A stretch of 64,000 nucleotides of DNA from Domibacillus mangrovi (GCF_001906925.1 NZ_MRWQ01000008.1:124001-188000), one strand, 5' to 3'. Counted from the first letter of the stretch, positions 24,382 through 34,672 are shown. A program made the numbers and translations. Notes: a model not told the origin generated them from the letters alone.

Positions 24382-25230
24382 CTATATGCATTTTTTTGTC
24401 CAGCCCATCGCAAGAGCACTTTCGCCAAGGTGTGTACCAATGACAGGTCCGAAATGGCTAATGCCAAATTCAGCGTTCGGAAATCGTTTTTTCAGATCGA
24501 TCATCCAGTTGCGGGCGTCGTCTTCACGGTTAGCGTGGATGATGACCGCCTGCAGTTTATCGCCTTTATTATAGTCTTCTTCAAATAAATCGCCGATTCG
24601 TTTCAGCGCTTTTTTGCTTGTACGTATTTTTTCAAATGGAACGATCACTTTATTTTCAATATGAAGAATGGGCTTTACTTGCAATAAACTTCCAATTAAT
24701 GCCTGTGCACCGCCAAGTCGGCCACCACGCTTTAAATGATTTAAATCGTCGACCATAAAATACGTTTTTGTACGCTGCTTCATTTCAGTCAATTCTGTTA
24801 TAATTTCTTCTGGCGTTTTTCCCTGCTTAGCCAGTTCAACAGCACGCAAAACGTAAAAGCCTTGTGGTGCACAGCTGACTTCAGAGTCAAAGGAGTGTAT
24901 AGCAAGTCCCTGCACCATATTGGCTGCAACCAGCGATGACTGGTACGTTCCACTTATACCGCTTGATAAATAAATGCCGACAACTGCATCATATTCACGG
25001 GCAATCTCCTCATATATTTCGACAAAGTGGCCGATGACTGGCTGTGATGTCATTGGCAGTTTGCCGCCTTCGCGTACTCTTTCATAAAATTCTTCTGTCG
25101 TTATATCAAACTCTTCGCGGTAAGCATCATTGCCAAAAATCACGCTGAGGGGAATCATATAAATATTTAATTCATCGCGAAGCTCTTTCGGAAGATAAGC
25201 CGTACTGTCGGTCAAAATTGCCGTCTTCAT
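24382..25230 (-). CDS. DegV family fatty-acid-binding protein
   Basis: About 282 residues, normal for DegV/FakB, the lipid-binding partners of the FakA kinase. It starts MKTAILTDSTAYLP, and GISGTYQS, MVDDLNHLKRGGRL and KPIL correspond to the fatty-acid phosphate site. Start 25230 is used since an AAGGCAGG-like site precedes it; the open frame runs 20 codons further 5'. It lies next to luxS in the same direction with a gap of under 70 bases. Confidence 0.93.
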   Translation of the reverse strand: MKTAILTDSTAYLPKELRDELNIYMIPLSVIFGNDAYREEFDITTEEFYERVREGGKLPMTSQPVIGHFVEIYEEIAREYDAVVGIYLSSGISGTYQSSLVAANMVQGLAIHSFDSEVSCAPQGFYVLRAVELAKQGKTPEEIITELTEMKQRTKTYFMVDDLNHLKRGGRLGGAQALIGSLLQVKPILHIENKVIVPFEKIRTSKKALKRIGDLFEEDYNKGDKLQAVIIHANREDDARNWMIDLKKRFPNAEFGISHFGPVIGTHLGESALAMGWTKKCI

Positions 25231-25297
25231 CTTCTGTACCTGCCTTATTTTTATTTTTTTCACATATAAAAAAATGGACGACTTGTCCATTTTTTAC

Positions 25298-25762
25298 TTA
25301 TGCAAATATTTCTGTCCATTCATTTCGTTTTGCAAGCATGTTGCGTGCAATGTCTTTCGCGCCTTCAAGGCTGTGGCTCGCCGCCCAACCGCACTGCACT
25401 TCGTTGCAAGCAGGAACTTCAGCCGCTTCTAATACGTCTTTTAATGTTTTCTCAATAATCGTTAAAATGTCTTCGTAATCATCATGATTGATGACAGCAA
25501 TATAGTAGCCCGTCTGGCAGCCCATTGGACTAATATCGACAATTTTGTCCGAGTGATTGCGGCTGAATTCCGCCATCATATGCTCCAGTGAATGAAGCGC
25601 GGGCATGTCCATATGCTCTTTATTCGGCTGGCAAAAACGGATGTCATACTTTAAAATTTTATCGCCGTTTGTTCCTTCTTTTACACCTGCAAGGCGGACG
25701 TACGGTGCTTTTACTTTCGTATGATCAAGGTTAAAACTTTCTACGTTCATTTCTTTCGTCAT
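25298..25762 (-). CDS. luxS: S-ribosylhomocysteine lyase LuxS
   Basis: A 154-residue metalloenzyme that cleaves S-ribosylhomocysteine to homocysteine and the AI-2 precursor. Metal ligands HSLEH (H57, H61) and the later Cys in EVQCGW are present, as is the catalytic Cys in PMGCQTGYY. Length is normal. It is a single-gene unit with AAAAGAGGG upstream. Confidence 0.97.
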   Translation of the reverse strand: MTKEMNVESFNLDHTKVKAPYVRLAGVKEGTNGDKILKYDIRFCQPNKEHMDMPALHSLEHMMAEFSRNHSDKIVDISPMGCQTGYYIAVINHDDYEDILTIIEKTLKDVLEAAEVPACNEVQCGWAASHSLEGAKDIARNMLAKRNEWTEIFA

Positions 25763-25795
25763 CTTTAAAAACCCTCTTTTCTTTTCATTATATCA

Positions 25796-26410
25796 TCATT
25801 CCATGGCGAAGAGCGATATCTGTTTCCATCCAGCATTTTCTTTTTGAAACACCATAATCTGGCGTGTCGTCTGGCTCACTTCTTTCCCAGTGCCGATATC
25901 TTTTGATGTGGATTTCATATTCATAAATACGTTAGCTGTTTTCGTTTTTTCATCGTATTTAATGATCATCGGATCGAGTGGTGTCATCGACGCTTCAAAT
26001 GTCTCGAATACTTTTTGAACGTACAATCTTTCTTCCTTATAGTCAAACGATTCAGGTGTTTCAGAAATGGTCGACATGTAACCGTCGATATCTTTATGAT
26101 TAAACGATTCGATTTGCTTGTCCAGCACAGCTAAAATAGCGGTTTTTTCTTCTGCTGGAACGTTTCCTGCTTCCTCAATCGGAACTTTCTCCGTTTGTGT
26201 AGTTGATTCTTTCTTTGAATTTGACTCTTCATCAGCAGTCATTGTATTCTTTTGTTCATCTGAAGCCGTATGGGTTTCCTGTTTGGCCGTGTTTGCTGGT
26301 TCACCGTCACTTGCCGAGTTAGCAGCTTCATTTTGTTCGTCGTCACTACAACCTGCAAGCAAAGTGCCGGTCAGAAGCAGTGCCATTATCCATTTATACG
26401 TCAACGTCAT
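25796..26410 (-). CDS. Putative lipoprotein with NTF2-like C-terminal domain
   Basis: A 204-residue protein with a lipobox (LLAGC, Cys at about 21) after a hydrophobic signal, a low-complexity Asp/Glu/Ser/Thr/Lys linker to about residue 80, and a compact C-terminal domain (AVLDKQIESFNHKDIDGYMSTI ... RQIMVFQKENAGWKQISL) that reads like an NTF2/SnoaL fold. Anchored on the outer face of the membrane. Function unknown; such domains often bind ligands or other wall proteins. Confidence 0.8.
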   Translation of the reverse strand: MTLTYKWIMALLLTGTLLAGCSDDEQNEAANSASDGEPANTAKQETHTASDEQKNTMTADEESNSKKESTTQTEKVPIEEAGNVPAEEKTAILAVLDKQIESFNHKDIDGYMSTISETPESFDYKEERLYVQKVFETFEASMTPLDPMIIKYDEKTKTANVFMNMKSTSKDIGTGKEVSQTTRQIMVFQKENAGWKQISLFAME

Positions 26411-26447
26411 TGCACGTCCTTTCTTTGTCTATATTTTATTGTAAAAG

Positions 26448-26486
26448 AAAAACAGTCCGCGCTCAACCGGCGCGAACTGTTTTTTC
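26448..26486. terminator. Terminator of the Tyr/Pro-rich gene
   Basis: AACAGTTCGCGCC ... GGTTGAGCGCGGACTGTTTTT stem on the minus strand; T/A runs on both sides allow use in both directions. Confidence 0.8.
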
Positions 26487-26682
26487 AATAATAACCATAG
26501 TATGGCGGGCGTCCGTAAATAATCGGTGTGAGCAGACTGCCAGCTAAGCCGCCGAAAAGGCCGCCAATAAATGGGCTTTGGAAAACTCCATAACCACCAT
26601 AATAAGGTGGACGGTTATAATACGGCGGACGGCCATAATATGGGTACGGCCCCCGAAGCGGACGGTTGTAATATGGACTCAC
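26485..26682 (-). CDS. Small Tyr/Pro/Gly-rich protein
   Basis: A 65-residue low-complexity protein made of repeats of the type RPPYYG or NRPPYY, with a hydrophobic Gly-rich centre (FIGGLFGGLAGSLLTPII) that may be a membrane hairpin. A GGGGGAAC ribosome site and its own terminator support expression. Composition resembles spore-coat or surface-associated Bacillus proteins, but I do not recognise a family. Confidence 0.6.
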   Translation of the reverse strand: MSPYYNRPLRGPYPYYGRPPYYNRPPYYGGYGVFQSPFIGGLFGGLAGSLLTPIIYGRPPYYGYY

Positions 26683-26812
26683 TGCTTAGTTCCCCCTTTA
26701 TGTTTCGTCTTTCCATCATATGCAGCAAGACAAAACGAGGTGAGCGAGCCCTTTTTCATGAACAATCGCAAAAAAACAGTCCGGGATGTCTAGCTTCAGT
26801 GATTGGTCTTTC

Positions 26813-27493
26813 TCAACGTACTTCAACCCATCCTTTTTTGATCGCTGTCACGACGGCTTGTGTGCGGTCGTTAACGTTCATTTTCTGTAAGATGTTGCTC
26901 ACGTGATTTTTGACCGTTTTTTCACTAATATAGAGAGATTCACCGATACCACGGTTGCTTTTGCCGTCTGCGAGTAGTTGAAGTACTTCGCATTCCCGGC
27001 GCGTCAATAAGTGAAGCGGACGGACAACTTCTGATTGTTGAAACCCTTTTCCTTTTCCATCGTCATTTGATAAACGGCGGTAGTCAGCGATTAAGTTATG
27101 TGTTACGCGCGGGTGTAAATATGAGCCGCCTGCTGCGACCACTTTCACTGCTTCGACAAGCTCTTCTGCATCCATTTCTTTTAATAAATAGCCTAGCGCA
27201 CCTGATTGAAGTGCATGCATCACGTAGTTTTCATCATCATGTATCGATAAAATGATGACTTTCGTATCTGGATATTTATCAACCAACTTACGTGTCGCTT
27301 CCACACCGTTTACTTCTGGCATGTTAATGTCCATAATGACAACGTCCGGTTTATGTTCTTCAACGAGCGCAAGTGCTTCAGCACCGTCTTCTCCCTCAGC
27401 TAGCACATTAAATGTTTCTTCAAAATCAAGAATACGCTTTACCCCTTCACGGAATAATTGATGGTCATCAATAATAATAATGTTCGTCGTCAT
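26813..27493 (-). CDS. degU: Response regulator DegU
   Basis: A 226-residue NarL-type regulator of exoenzymes, competence and motility. The receiver domain has [16 protein letters not shown] (phospho-acceptor D55) and the switch region ILSIHDD; the C-terminal LuxR-type HTH has [12 protein letters not shown] and [16 protein letters not shown]. It follows its kinase gene with a gap of about 20 bases. Its position next to yvyE and the comF-flagellin genes matches B. subtilis. Confidence 0.97.
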   Translation of the reverse strand: MTTNIIIIDDHQLFREGVKRILDFEETFNVLAEGEDGAEALALVEEHKPDVVIMDINMPEVNGVEATRKLVDKYPDTKVIILSIHDDENYVMHALQSGALGYLLKEMDAEELVEAVKVVAAGGSYLHPRVTHNLIADYRRLSNDDGKGKGFQQSEVVRPLHLLTRRECEVLQLLADGKSNRGIGESLYISEKTVKNHVSNILQKMNVNDRTQAVVTAIKKGWVEVR

Positions 27494-27514
27494 TCTCTTT
27501 TCCCCCTCTAAGTC

Positions 27515-28681
27515 CTAAGTCGTTGTCTGCTTCAGCACTGGCACGCTAATGAAAACAGCTGTGCCCTCGGACGGTTTCGAATGAAAGGCTATATCTCCTT
27601 CCAAAAGCTCAATCCGCTCCTTCATCCCCATAATACCAAATGAACCTGATTTTTTTTCACTTACAATAAATCCTTTGCCATTATCTTTCACCACAGCGAG
27701 TACTTGTTCTTTTTTGATTTCTAATTTCACTTGAATGACCGAAGCATCGGCATGTTTCAATGCATTTTGAACAGATTCTTGAATAAGCCGGAACAATGCT
27801 ACCTCGAGTTTTGTCGGCAGCCGTTTATCCATCCCCATATTGACAAATTGGATGTCAGGCTTAGCAGCTTCGGACCGGTTATACTCATTAACAGTCGCTA
27901 AATACTTTTTCAACGTAGGGATTAATCCTAAATCATCGAGTGCCATTGGACGGAGGTCATAAATAATCCGCCGTACTTCATATAAAGCAGATCGAACCAT
28001 TTTTTTCAAGTCCTGTATTTCTTTAAATGCTTCCTCTGCTCCATTTTCTCGATATATTTTTTCAACTAAATCGGAACGTACGAGGAGATTCGCCATCATT
28101 TGCGCCGGTCCATCATGGATTTCACGCGAAAGCCGCTTCCGCTCTTCTTCCTGTGCTTCCATTACCTGCAGACCAAATGCCTGCTTCGACTGAGCATATT
28201 CAAGCGCCTTTCCAAATTGCTTCATATCCTGCGTTAAATAGTTCAGAACAACGGCCGTTTGTGAGATGAGATGTTCTGCCCGTTCAATTGTCGTATGTAC
28301 TAATAGTAAACGGCGTTCAAGATCATTGCGCCGGTCCAACAACTGCTTTTCATTATGACGCAGCACAATGAGCTCCATTTGCAAATCATGCGCTTTTTCG
28401 TACGATTCTCGCACGATGTCCTCCGAATAAATTGAGAAATCCCGACTTACTTCAGACAATCGCTGACGAGCCATCTTCACTTTTTTCTCCAGCTCTTCAT
28501 TCTTAAGAAAGACAATTTGAATCTGGCTTTTGACCATTTCAAGCTCTGTCATCAGCATTTCATAATCACGCCTGCTTTGTTCAGCAATCGAAAAGACCTG
28601 ATCTTTACTTTGATCAACCGTTTCAACCATTTTATTGAGTATCGTATCAAGAAGTTTCGTATCGGCATTTTTTATTGACAT
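27515..28681 (-). CDS. degS: Sensor histidine kinase DegS
   Basis: A 388-residue soluble kinase partner of DegU. The N-terminal half is coiled coil (about residues 20-170), followed by the HisKA_3 motif SREIHDGPAQMMANLL (His near 190) and a HATPase domain (NALKHA, DNGKGF, GIMGMKERIELL). No membrane segments, as in B. subtilis. Length is typical. Confidence 0.97.
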   Translation of the reverse strand: MSIKNADTKLLDTILNKMVETVDQSKDQVFSIAEQSRRDYEMLMTELEMVKSQIQIVFLKNEELEKKVKMARQRLSEVSRDFSIYSEDIVRESYEKAHDLQMELIVLRHNEKQLLDRRNDLERRLLLVHTTIERAEHLISQTAVVLNYLTQDMKQFGKALEYAQSKQAFGLQVMEAQEEERKRLSREIHDGPAQMMANLLVRSDLVEKIYRENGAEEAFKEIQDLKKMVRSALYEVRRIIYDLRPMALDDLGLIPTLKKYLATVNEYNRSEAAKPDIQFVNMGMDKRLPTKLEVALFRLIQESVQNALKHADASVIQVKLEIKKEQVLAVVKDNGKGFIVSEKKSGSFGIMGMKERIELLEGDIAFHSKPSEGTAVFISVPVLKQTTT

Positions 28682-28794
28682 AAATAATCCCTTCTCCGGT
28701 TTTTAAATACCTAACCAAAAGACACAGCCTATTTTCCTTATTACTGTATCTTTTGAAGGCGGAAAAAATACGCAGTTCTTTTTAATTCACTGAT

Positions 28795-29007
28795 AAAGTG
28801 AAACTTCATTCAGGGGGGTTAGGTTCACAGAATGTGAATCATGCAGACGTTGTCACAGGACGTGACGATCTTAGTCTACGTTCCGCTCATCCCCCACTGA
28901 ATGTTAGTTGAACCAATCGGGCTTTTACGGGCAGTTGATCCCCTGCTTACCCATCTTTTCTTTTCGAAGTCTTGAAGAAGGGGTCTTACTGCCCGTTAAT
29001 GCGGGAT
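28795..29007 (+). repeat. Dispersed palindromic repeat, copy A
   Basis: Long form (213 bp). Starts AAAGTGAAACTTCATTCAG, includes GTTCACAGAATGTGAATC, CTTAGTCTACGTTCCGC and CCCCCACTGAATG, and ends with nested stems (GGGCAGT ... ACTGCCC around CCCCTGCTT ... AAGAAGGGG) and GTTAATGCGGGAT. It fills most of the 530-bp gap between degS and yvyE; the rest of that gap shows no gene. Same family as copies at 42590, 43233, 43384 and 58491. Confidence 0.9.
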
Positions 29008-29210
29008 AAAAAGACCCAGTGAAAACCTCACAGGGAAGGATACTTTTCATTATATCATTAGATTAAATGTCGAACATTAAAGTTTATTTACGATTTGTTT
29101 AAAAGTATTTCGGGTCATGATGCTTTTCATCCGAACTATTTTCCTTTACGATAATGAACAATAGTTAATACCCCATTTCTTTATAAATAAAACAATTGGA
29201 GGAAAATAAA

Positions 29211-29849
29211 TTGCTATCTACCTATAAAACAGTAAAAGGTTACGGTGAATTTGAACTAGTTATTCAAAAGTCACGGTTCATTGCTCATGTAGAGCGGGCT
29301 GAAACAGTTGAAGAGGCGTTGACATTTATTGATCGTATTAAAAAACAACACTGGAATGCGACGCATAACTGTTCCGCTTACATGATTGGTGAACACGATC
29401 AAATTCAAAAGGCAAATGACGACGGCGAGCCTTCTGGTACAGCCGGTGTACCTATTCTAGAGGTCATTAAAAAACGTGAGCTCAAAGACACCGTGATTGT
29501 GGTCACCCGTTACTTTGGCGGCATTAAACTTGGCGCCGGAGGCTTAATTCGTGCGTATGGAAAAACAGCGTCAGAAGGGCTAAATGCGATTGGCCTTGTA
29601 GAACGCCGTCTTATGAAGATTATGACCATATCGATTGACTACACATGGCTTGGGAAAATTGAAAATGAGCTTCATGCCTCCATTTATCGAATAAAAGAAA
29701 TACATTATGCAGAGAATGTAGATGTAGATGTTTTTGTTGAAGAACAAGATGTTACTGTTTTTTGTGAAAAAGTAACGGAATGGACGAATGGACAAGCTAT
29801 TTTTACAGAGGGTGACGTTCTATACACGGAAATAAACATAAAAGAATAA
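29211..29849 (+). CDS. yvyE: YvyE, YigZ/IMPACT family protein
   Basis: About 212 residues. IMPACT-fold protein (related to eukaryotic IMPACT, which interferes with Gcn2 activation); bacterial role is unclear. Core block WNATHNCSAYMIG ... NDDGEPSGTAGVPIL ... VVTRYFGGIKLGAGGL is diagnostic, followed by a ferredoxin-like C-domain. Start chosen at TTG 29211 because GGAGG sits eight bases before it; the TTG at 29196 overlaps that site. It lies near degS as in B. subtilis. Confidence 0.94.
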   Translation: MLSTYKTVKGYGEFELVIQKSRFIAHVERAETVEEALTFIDRIKKQHWNATHNCSAYMIGEHDQIQKANDDGEPSGTAGVPILEVIKKRELKDTVIVVTRYFGGIKLGAGGLIRAYGKTASEGLNAIGLVERRLMKIMTISIDYTWLGKIENELHASIYRIKEIHYAENVDVDVFVEEQDVTVFCEKVTEWTNGQAIFTEGDVLYTEINIKE

Positions 29850-29942
29850 AAAAATTTACGGAATTGTCGTTTCATAGTAGAATATAGAATAGCTTTATTT
29901 CCAAATTTGAAAAAGAAATAACCATTAAAAGGAGAAAAATAT

Positions 29943-31001
29943 ATGGCTTCAACTAATCAACGATCCGGACGACGGCGCCGGAAAACGCAAAAGCGGCGCA
30001 TTTTCTTTTTTGCCTTCTTTATCCCTATCTTACTTGTTGGATTTACGGCGGCAGGATATACGGCAAACTTGCATAAAAAAGCCGAAACGGTTTTTACCGA
30101 TTCTTATGCGGATGATGGACGTGTTAAATCAGACTTACGCGATGCAGACGTTCATCCGCTTGAAGACAATATATCTATTCTTTTCATGGGGATTGATGAT
30201 AACGTCAATCGTGACTACGGTACGAACACACGAACCGATGCACTCGTTTTAGCTACTTTGAATATAGAAGATAAATCGATTAAAATGTTAAGCATTCCAC
30301 GTGATACGTATGCGTATATTCCAGAACTTAGTGATTACTACAAAATCAACCATGCACATGCAACAGGCGGACCCATTTCAACAATCGAAACGGTTGAAGA
30401 ACTGCTTGACGTTCCAGTCGATTACTACGTACGCATGAACTTTTATGCATTCGTTGATATTGTTGATGCTTTAGACGGCATTAATATGGACGTTCCATTT
30501 GAAATCGAAGAAAAGAATTCCAACGATATTCATGGAGAAATTAAATTAGAGCCCGGCGTTCAAAAATTAGATGGTGAAGAAGCTCTTGCTTTAGCGCGTA
30601 CGCGTAAATACGATAACGACATTGAGCGAGGAAAACGTCAACAAGATATTTTACAGGCGACCGTCAAAAAAGCACTGTCGTTGAATTCCATTACGAAATA
30701 CGATGAAATTTTAGAAGCTATTGGATCAAATATGCGGACAAACATGACATTCGATGATATGAAGTCACTTATTGAATACGGCAAAAACGGTCATATCAAT
30801 TACGATTCACTCACACTTGCCGGTACAGATGATTCCACAAGCTCCGGTGCCTACATTTATCGCCTAGACGAAACAGAACTTGACGTCGTAAAAGGAAAAC
30901 TGCAACGTCACCTTGGTATAACTTCTTCTATTGCCTTCGATGAAAGCAGTACTGAAGAAGCCGGCACATATAGTACAGACGACGAATCAACATACGAATA
31001 A
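29943..31001 (+). CDS. LytR-CpsA-Psr (LCP) family wall-polymer ligase
   Basis: A 352-residue membrane-anchored enzyme that transfers teichoic-acid-type polymers from undecaprenyl carrier to peptidoglycan. A basic start (RSGRRRRKTQKRR) and one transmembrane helix (FFFAFFIPILLVGFTAAGY) precede the LCP domain with RTDALVLATLN, SIPRDTYAY and ARTRKYDNDIERGKRQQ, the pyrophosphate-binding arginines. An acidic Ser/Thr-rich tail follows. Convergent with tagO, which makes the linkage unit of such polymers. I cannot assign TagT, TagU or TagV. Confidence 0.93.
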   Translation: MASTNQRSGRRRRKTQKRRIFFFAFFIPILLVGFTAAGYTANLHKKAETVFTDSYADDGRVKSDLRDADVHPLEDNISILFMGIDDNVNRDYGTNTRTDALVLATLNIEDKSIKMLSIPRDTYAYIPELSDYYKINHAHATGGPISTIETVEELLDVPVDYYVRMNFYAFVDIVDALDGINMDVPFEIEEKNSNDIHGEIKLEPGVQKLDGEEALALARTRKYDNDIERGKRQQDILQATVKKALSLNSITKYDEILEAIGSNMRTNMTFDDMKSLIEYGKNGHINYDSLTLAGTDDSTSSGAYIYRLDETELDVVKGKLQRHLGITSSIAFDESSTEEAGTYSTDDESTYE

Positions 31002-31046
31002 AAAATCCCGCTGAACCAATTCATTCTGGTCAGCGGGATTTTTTAT
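31002..31046. terminator. Bidirectional terminator
   Basis: AAAAATCCCGCTGA ... TCAGCGGGATTTTTT between the convergent LCP and tagO genes. Confidence 0.9.
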
Positions 31047-32114
31047 TTATAAATTCTTTTTTGTACTGCCCTTAACAAAATTCAAAAGCGGTTTATAATC
31101 ATTGCCTATTAAGCCAATACTTTCAACAAACAGTTCAATCGCAAGTGTAATGACTCCAATTAGGATAATGGCTCCCCATACTTTCGCCATGGAAAAGATA
31201 ATCGCTGCAAGACCGAACATCATCGCAATCGCATAAATAATGAACACTGTTTGTTTATGTGTATAGCCTGTCCGAAGCAAGCAATGGTGTAAATGAGACT
31301 TATCCGGTGCGGAAATGGGCTGATTGTTCAGCTTCCGGCGGATAATCGCGAAAATGGTGTCGGAAATCGGCACGCCAAGAATGATAATCGGAATAATCAA
31401 CGAGACGACTGTAATATTTTTAAATCCGAGCAACGACAGGACACTAATGATGAAGCCAAGAAACAGTGCTCCGGTATCCCCCATAAAGATCTTTGCCGGA
31501 TGAAAGTTATATTTCAAAAAGCCAATCGCACTTCCTGCAACAATTAAAGCTATGCTCATCACGTATAGATCGCCTTTCATAAAGGCCATCAAGCTAATGG
31601 TTAATAGCGCAATTGTGGAAACACCTGCAGCTAACCCATCGAGACCGTCAATTAAGTTAATTGCGTTCGTAATCGCTACAATCCATAAGATAGTCAATGG
31701 TATACTTAAGTAACCAAATTCAATCGTTCCCCCGAATGGCAAGTTGACGAAATTAATTTGCACACCGCCATACACAACGACGACGAGTGCCGCAAGCAGC
31801 TGTCCCGCCAATTTCACTTTCGCTGAAAGCTCAAACCGATCGTCAAGAACACCTGTTAAAATAATAACAATGCTCCCCATAATAATGGCCGGATTGATCA
31901 GCGGCTGCTCAAACGGTGCCGTTGGGCGCAGTACAACCATGCCAATTAAAAAGCTAATAAAAATCGCCAAACCTCCCATGCGCGGCATAATCCGCTGATG
32001 CACTTTCCGGTAGTTGGGCTTATCAACAGCTCCAATGGCAACGGCAAACTTTTTTACGAGCGGCGTAATCGCAATCGATGCCAGCACGCAAATGATAAAG
32101 GCAAGTAAAACCAT
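31047..32114 (-). CDS. tagO: TagO, undecaprenyl-phosphate N-acetylglucosaminyl-1-P transferase
   Basis: A 355-residue polytopic enzyme (about 11 membrane helices) of the MraY/WecA family; starts wall-polymer synthesis by moving GlcNAc-P to undecaprenyl-P. Diagnostic segments: RKVHQRIMPRMGGLAIF, VLDDRFELSAKVK, NAINLIDGLDGLAAG (catalytic Asp), FMGDTGALFLGF and DKSHLHHCLLRTG. Divergent from secA2. Confidence 0.95.
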   Translation of the reverse strand: MVLLAFIICVLASIAITPLVKKFAVAIGAVDKPNYRKVHQRIMPRMGGLAIFISFLIGMVVLRPTAPFEQPLINPAIIMGSIVIILTGVLDDRFELSAKVKLAGQLLAALVVVVYGGVQINFVNLPFGGTIEFGYLSIPLTILWIVAITNAINLIDGLDGLAAGVSTIALLTISLMAFMKGDLYVMSIALIVAGSAIGFLKYNFHPAKIFMGDTGALFLGFIISVLSLLGFKNITVVSLIIPIIILGVPISDTIFAIIRRKLNNQPISAPDKSHLHHCLLRTGYTHKQTVFIIYAIAMMFGLAAIIFSMAKVWGAIILIGVITLAIELFVESIGLIGNDYKPLLNFVKGSTKKNL

Positions 32115-32320
32115 ATTTTCCTCCTCTGTTCATTCAGAAGCATCTTTATTATATATTTTATAAAACGATTTTTTTTACAATTTCATCTCAACTTCAATAA
32201 TTATAAAGGTAAAAGCATTTTATATCCATCAAAATGACGAAAAAGCACCTTATATTTTCTTTTAGTTCGTCTTTTGATAAGATAAGTGGATGGAACGTTC
32301 TCCAAGGGAGTGAATAAAAA

Positions 32321-34672
32321 ATGGTCTCTTTATTTCGAAAAAAAAGTGCCGGTGACCGGCAGATTAAATCATACAAAAAAACAGTCGATCTCATTAATGA
32401 ACTGGAATCAACAACAGCTGGACTGACCGATGAGCAGCTACGGGAAAAAACAGCTGAGTTTAAAAAAAAGCTGGCAGGCGGCGCATCTGTTGATGATATT
32501 AAAGTAGAAGCATTTGCTGTCGTTCGCGAAGCTGCTAGACGTGTTCTCGGCATGCGTCATTACGACGTACAGCTAATCGGCGGACTTGTGCTGACAGATG
32601 CAAATATTGCCGAAATGGCAACCGGAGAGGGGAAAACACTTGTCGCGTCATTGCCGAGTTATTTGCGCGCACTCGAAGGAAAAGGCGTTCATATTATTAC
32701 CGTCAATGAATATTTAGCCAAACGCGACCGGGATACGATTGGGCCTCTTCATGAATTTCTTGGTCTCTCTGTCGGCTTGAATTTGCCAATGATGGACCCT
32801 TCTGAAAAACAGGCTGCATACCAAGCAGATATTACATATGGTGTCGGAACAGAATTCGGCTTCGATTATTTGCGCGACAATATGGTCTGGCATCCTTCAC
32901 AGCGTGTACAGCGCCCGTATCATTTCGCCATCATTGATGAAGTGGACAGCGTATTAATTGATGAAGCGAAAACGCCACTCATCATTGCCGGCAAAATGCC
33001 CCCCGCAGCCGATCTTCATTATATTGGCGCACGCGTCGCAAAACGATTCATCCGTGATCAAGATTATCAACTTGACGATGAAACGAAAGCAGTCAGCCTG
33101 ATCGATGAAGGGATTGAGAAAGTAGAAAAAGCGTTTGGTATTGATAACCTGTATGAAATTGAGCATCAAACGCTGTATCACTACATGATTCAAGCCGTCC
33201 GCGCTCATGTCATGTTTGAGCGCGACGTCGATTATATCGTTAAAGACGGTGCCATTTTGCTCGTCGATATGTTTACAGGCCGGACAATGGAAGGACGCAC
33301 ACTAAGTGACGGTCTTCATCAGGCCATTGAAGCAAAAGAAAATCTGGAAATTACAGATGAAAATAAAACACAGGCGTCGATTACCATTCAAAACTATTTC
33401 CGTATGTATCCATTTTTATCTGGTATGACGGGAACAGCGAAAACAGAAGAAAAAGAATTGCTTGAAGTGTATAATATGCACGTATTTAAAGTGCCAACAA
33501 ACCGTCCCATTCAGCGCGTAGATATGCCGGACCGTATTTACCGGACGACAGAAGAGAAATATGCAGCGGTGACAGCTGAAGTCCTATCGCGCCACCAAAT
33601 AGGACAGCCTGTTCTGGTCGGGACAACATCCATTTTACAGTCAGAAAAAATCGCCGATTACTTTACAAAAGCGGGTCTTTCATTTGAACTGTTAAATGCA
33701 AAAAGCGTTGAACAGGAAGTCGAGCTCATTTCCCGCTCTGGCCAACGCGGTCACATCACCATCGCCACGAATATGGCGGGCCGCGGGACCGATGTTTTAC
33801 TCGGCACAGGAGTTCCTGATCTTGGCGGGCTGTACGTGCTCGGAACAGAACGGCATGAAAGCCGCCGAATTGACAATCAGCTAAAAGGCCGGTCTGGCCG
33901 TCAAGGAGATCCTGGAGCAAGTGAATTTCTTATTTCACTTGAAGATGATATGTTCCGTCGTTTTGCAAAAGACGACCTTGTGAAACTGGAGAAAAAATTG
34001 CAAACGAATAAAGATGGACTTGTGTTAAATAAAAAGATACTTGAATTTGTGGACCGTGTGCAGCGGATCGTTGAAGGTTCTAACTTTGCGATGCGTGAGT
34101 ACAACTTAAAACTGGATGATGTGATTAATGAACAGCGCGGCGTTATTTTCGGGCTTCGAAACGCCATTATTGAAGACGATACACAACAAGATCGTCTTAT
34201 CGATCTCATTAAGCGGGCTATCCGAGAAGAAATTGACTTTCATTGCAATGAAGACGTATCTTCTGAAGAATGGCAAATGGACCTTTTATCTGGTCATTTG
34301 CAGGCGATGTTTGGCGGACGTGCCATACCTCTTCCAGAAGAGCCTTCCCATGTAAAAGAAATTATTTCAGCTGTTGAATCTGTGACCAATTCGCATATTG
34401 AATGGCTACAAGAACAGTACGATCCAAATTGGAATGACTTTGTGAAGCGAATGATGATTTCCAGCATTGATCGCCTTTGGGTTCAGCATCTTGAGCAGAT
34501 GACGCGTTTGAAAGAAGGAATCGGCCTTCGACATTATCAACAGGAAGATCCGCTGCGTATTTATGCGCGTGAAGGATTGCAGTTATTTCAGAATACATAC
34601 CGCGAACTGCTTCGTGATATTTCGGTCAAAACCGTTGCATTGTTAAACGAATTGACAAAAAAGGAGAATTAA
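32321..34672 (+). CDS. secA2: Accessory Sec translocase ATPase SecA2
   Basis: A 783-residue SecA ATPase. Walker A (MATGEGKTLVAS), DEAD-type IIDEVDSVLIDEAKTPLI, and NMAGRGTDVLLG are present, plus the wing/scaffold domain. Compared with housekeeping SecA (about 840 residues) it ends early and lacks the zinc-binding C-tail. Together with the SlaP gene 5 bases downstream, this identifies the SecA2 type that exports S-layer proteins in the B. cereus group. The main secA must be elsewhere in the genome. Confidence 0.92.
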   Translation: MVSLFRKKSAGDRQIKSYKKTVDLINELESTTAGLTDEQLREKTAEFKKKLAGGASVDDIKVEAFAVVREAARRVLGMRHYDVQLIGGLVLTDANIAEMATGEGKTLVASLPSYLRALEGKGVHIITVNEYLAKRDRDTIGPLHEFLGLSVGLNLPMMDPSEKQAAYQADITYGVGTEFGFDYLRDNMVWHPSQRVQRPYHFAIIDEVDSVLIDEAKTPLIIAGKMPPAADLHYIGARVAKRFIRDQDYQLDDETKAVSLIDEGIEKVEKAFGIDNLYEIEHQTLYHYMIQAVRAHVMFERDVDYIVKDGAILLVDMFTGRTMEGRTLSDGLHQAIEAKENLEITDENKTQASITIQNYFRMYPFLSGMTGTAKTEEKELLEVYNMHVFKVPTNRPIQRVDMPDRIYRTTEEKYAAVTAEVLSRHQIGQPVLVGTTSILQSEKIADYFTKAGLSFELLNAKSVEQEVELISRSGQRGHITIATNMAGRGTDVLLGTGVPDLGGLYVLGTERHESRRIDNQLKGRSGRQGDPGASEFLISLEDDMFRRFAKDDLVKLEKKLQTNKDGLVLNKKILEFVDRVQRIVEGSNFAMREYNLKLDDVINEQRGVIFGLRNAIIEDDTQQDRLIDLIKRAIREEIDFHCNEDVSSEEWQMDLLSGHLQAMFGGRAIPLPEEPSHVKEIISAVESVTNSHIEWLQEQYDPNWNDFVKRMMISSIDRLWVQHLEQMTRLKEGIGLRHYQQEDPLRIYAREGLQLFQNTYRELLRDISVKTVALLNELTKKEN

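Noticed and set aside
28795-29007. A protein-coding insertion sequence in the degS-yvyE gap
   Set aside because: No ORF of any length fits; the sequence is palindromic and recurs at other loci.
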